A stretch of 64,000 nt of DNA from Candidatus Poribacteria bacterium (lineage in GTDB: Bacteria; Poribacteria; WGA-4E; PCPOR2b), in contig JAJEAL010000048.1 of assembly GCA_022822785.1 (NCBI GenBank), forward strand, positions 16,948-80,947. Reading direction: 5' to 3'. Under the pieces are notes generated by a model. That model made no database searches and was not told where the DNA came from. It saw only the letters and a program-made list of their open reading frames with translations. Within the stretch, counting starts at the first letter, position 1. The number at the start of each line of letters is the position of its first letter. Both the position numbers and the translations under genes were made by a program. Of this stretch, positions 62,453 to 64,000 are shown one piece after another.

Positions 62453-63289
62453 TTAGTATACTGGACGCGATTTAACGTGTCCCCACGTCGTCGTCATCTT
62501 GTCACCGGGCTCAACAGAGAACGGCTCAAAGGGTTGCTCGTGTCCGCTACCAAAACCGACGTCCCACAATTCAACCGCGCCTTCAAGAACAGCATCGGGA
62601 CACGGTGCAGCGTGACCACCTTCTTTGGCAAAATTGACAATCGTCGCTGCGCCTTCCACTTCGTTGAGATGATAAAGGGCTCGCGTATCCGCATCTGGTA
62701 TCCACTCGGTTTTAGGCATATCGTAGTCACCAGAGTAGCGGCGGCCTCTTGAGATACGGACCTCGTCAATCAACCCGTGGTAGATGGAGTGGGTCGCGCC
62801 ACCACGTTCACGTCTTCCCATTTTAAAGGTATCCTGATGATTCCACGCGAGCTGTTTACCGGGGTGCTCGCCGTCTTTGCCTTTTTTGCCATTGAGATAC
62901 ATCTCGACCACCGGCGGATCCCAGACAACTGCGCCGTGGTTCCACACGTTGACCCCGACACCAAGGCCACTGTTTTCCCACGCCCAACCGTTATTTTTGC
63001 CATCATCTTTGGCACCGGCGATAGCAGATTGGAAGAGACCGTCTTTGTTAGCGTTTTCCCAATGGTCCTCTTTGTTGAGAATCATCCGCTCCCCTTGAGA
63101 GTCGAAGGGTTTAAACCACGATTCAAAGGTAAATGGACAACAGAGATCTTCATCAAAGAAACATGGGTCATGCGGTGCGGATACATAACTCTCAAAGTCC
63201 GCACCATCAATAAACACTGCCATCTGAGCAGTTGCGTGGGCACCTGCGAGGACAGTTATTGCGAGTGCAACAAATAGTAGGCGTTTCAA
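62453..63289 (-). CDS. exported LamG-like (concanavalin-type) protein
   Basis: 278 residues. Signal peptide (MKRLLFVALAITVLAGAHATA), then a LamG/jelly-roll fold: FESWFKPFDSQGERMILNKED, VVEMYLNGKKGKDGEHPGK, YHGLIDEVRISRGRRYSGDY. A cysteine pair (DPCFFDEDLCC) may form a disulfide. The C-terminal tail FSVEPGDKMTTTWGHVKSR resembles the tails of both TolB-like proteins. It may bind carbohydrate at the cell surface. TTG start, with GGAGG 7 nt upstream. Terminator downstream at 62376. Confidence 0.88.
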   Translation of the reverse strand: MKRLLFVALAITVLAGAHATAQMAVFIDGADFESYVSAPHDPCFFDEDLCCPFTFESWFKPFDSQGERMILNKEDHWENANKDGLFQSAIAGAKDDGKNNGWAWENSGLGVGVNVWNHGAVVWDPPVVEMYLNGKKGKDGEHPGKQLAWNHQDTFKMGRRERGGATHSIYHGLIDEVRISRGRRYSGDYDMPKTEWIPDADTRALYHLNEVEGAATIVNFAKEGGHAAPCPDAVLEGAVELWDVGFGSGHEQPFEPFSVEPGDKMTTTWGHVKSRPVY

Positions 63290-63437
63290 TTTAGTTCCTC
63301 CTTAATTAAGGTTAGTGAAATTTTAGTGTCGAAATCTGAAGTCCAATCGACGCTAAAACCGGTTCACGATGATGGAACCCCATCATCACAAGCTAGGGGT
63401 CATCAATTAAACCAAACATCGACCCCCAGAATCCACT

Positions 63438-63457
63438 GATATACTGTAAAGTATATC
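63438..63457. promoter_or_regulatory. perfect palindrome upstream of the LamG-like gene
   Basis: GATATACT and AGTATATC separated by GTAA, extended by one more pair (T/A) on each side, form a 9-bp inverted repeat. It lies about 150 nt before the LamG-like gene start, so it could be an operator for a dimeric repressor. The 63290-63628 gap otherwise holds a GATGATGG/CCATCATC hairpin and the hairpin at 63548. Confidence 0.35.
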
Positions 63458-63547
63458 ATAAAATAAAATAAAAGGCAACGCTTTTAGGCGTAATTTAATA
63501 TGGTACTGCGATGCTGTTGTAACTCCCTTCAACATAGCCAAAATGGA

Positions 63548-63579
63548 AGTAGCGCCGCACGAAGGAGCGTGCGGCTACT
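63548..63579. repeat. GC-rich hairpin between secreted-protein genes
   Basis: AGTAGCGCCGCACG and CGTGCGGCTACT pair with one bulged G around a short loop. It lies just downstream of the partial gene at 63629 on the minus strand. There is no strong T-run, so it is probably a REP-like palindrome rather than a terminator. Confidence 0.45.
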
Positions 63580-63628
63580 CCATAATCGATCTAAGAACGA
63601 CCAAGGCTGCTCCCTGAAGTAGAGAAAA

Positions 63629-64000
63629 CTATTTCAGGATAACCATGCGGCGGGTATCTGAGAACTCATCCGCCTTTAGTGTATAGAAATAGATACCACT
63701 CGACACCGACGCACCCAGTTGGTCTTTACCATCCCAATAGCCCGCTCGTTCTCGACTGAGATAGCTACCCGGTTGCTGCTGACCGATGTCCAGCTGACGT
63801 ACCAGCTTACCCTCCACATCGTAGATATGAACCGCTACGTCCGCATCGTGGGCAAGTGTGTAAGGTATCCACGTCTCTGGGTTAAACGGGTTCGGGAAGT
63901 TTTGCAGTAGTGCTGTGCGCTTGATGTCGCCAAATATGGTCAACGCCAAGTCATTGCGTGGCTCGACCGATAACTTGATGTTGAGACCTTCGGGATCAGC
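63629..64000 (-). CDS. C-terminal end of a large secreted protein with a FlgD-like module, cut by the window edge
   Basis: The frame enters from the right edge (ADPEGLNIKLSVEPRNDLA) and contains the recurring surface-protein module: LLQNFPNPFNPETWIPYTL, VHIYDVEGKLVRQLDIGQQ, RAGYWDGKDQLGASVSSGIY and a final RRMVILK. This FlgD/type-A-like C-terminal unit with NPFNPETWIPY is very common in Poribacteria-type secreted proteins. The N-terminal part lies outside the window, so the protein's role cannot be given. Confidence 0.85.
   Translation of the reverse strand, partial: ADPEGLNIKLSVEPRNDLALTIFGDIKRTALLQNFPNPFNPETWIPYTLAHDADVAVHIYDVEGKLVRQLDIGQQQPGSYLSRERAGYWDGKDQLGASVSSGIYFYTLKADEFSDTRRMVILK

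Noticed and set aside
1..64000. tRNA, rRNA, tmRNA genes
   Set aside because: I looked in the larger intergenic gaps for tRNA T-loop (GGTTCRA) and acceptor patterns and found none; a covariance search would be decisive.

Overview
The window looks like a chromosome segment of an uncultured bacterium of the Candidatus Poribacteria type or a close relative. This is an inference. It rests on four phytanoyl-CoA dioxygenase (PhyH) genes, many small-molecule genes (M81/MlrC, M19 dipeptidase, GDSL, DapA-like, DgoD, Gfo/Idh, HpcH/HpaI), a secreted protein whose C-terminal module carries NPFNPETWIPY, WD40-like TolB proteins, a DUF6785-type membrane protein and many short palindromic or MITE-like repeats. 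GC is intermediate, genes lie on both strands, and most starts carry a clear Shine-Dalgarno sequence. No tRNA, rRNA or CRISPR array was seen.

Layout. 1-1.2 kb: a truncated secreted-protein gene next to an IS630-family element whose transposase is split at an A9 run. 1.3-6.3 kb: a large membrane protein, a tatA-tatC-zinc-ribbon operon and a cell-wall amidase. 6.5-10.1 kb (minus): a purine operon (membrane protein, purF, membrane protein, purM) behind a near-consensus promoter. 10.4-13.9 kb: GDSL hydrolase, DapA-family lyase and GlcD-type FAD oxidase. 14.1-19.1 kb: infC-rpmI-rplT, with infC apparently starting at AUU, then a T-box leader and pheS-pheT. 19.1-25.9 kb (minus): a very large reductase/acyl-ligase/ACP/acyltransferase fusion, an HAD phosphatase and two small genes. 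26.3-29.9 kb: a trypsin-TPR gene with about 22 repeats, broken by a frameshift and bracketed by one MITE family. 30-35.5 kb (minus): an SDR dehydrogenase, a large secreted protein with a FlgD-like tail, lexA and a PhyH gene. 35.6-36.6 kb: a DUF433/DUF5615 toxin-antitoxin pair and an IS5-type relic. 36.7-47.8 kb: mostly catabolic or accessory enzymes, an ELM1/STAS pair, trmB and a decayed outer-membrane-protein gene. 47.8-55.1 kb (minus): two tandem ECF sigma factors with a membrane segment and an extracytoplasmic domain, two tandem TolB-like propeller proteins and a double-vWA protein. 55.2-64 kb: a helicase-associated-domain protein with an MFS transporter, PhyH-DgoD, TatD, a TPR membrane protein, a LamG-like secreted protein and the tail of a secreted protein running off the edge.

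Two regions stand out. The first is the 47.8-55.1 kb cluster. The two membrane-tethered sigma genes share a conserved block of about 36 nt upstream, the same block lies upstream of a TolB-like gene, and a partial copy precedes the vWA gene. This suggests a self-contained envelope-signalling regulon. The second is the roughly 1480-residue lipid enzyme with its HAD partner, which could carry out activation, reduction and acyl transfer on one polypeptide. Mobile elements have shaped the segment: IS630-derived MITEs at several sites, a second MITE family around the trypsin-TPR gene, and a palindrome inserted across the toxin-antitoxin junction.
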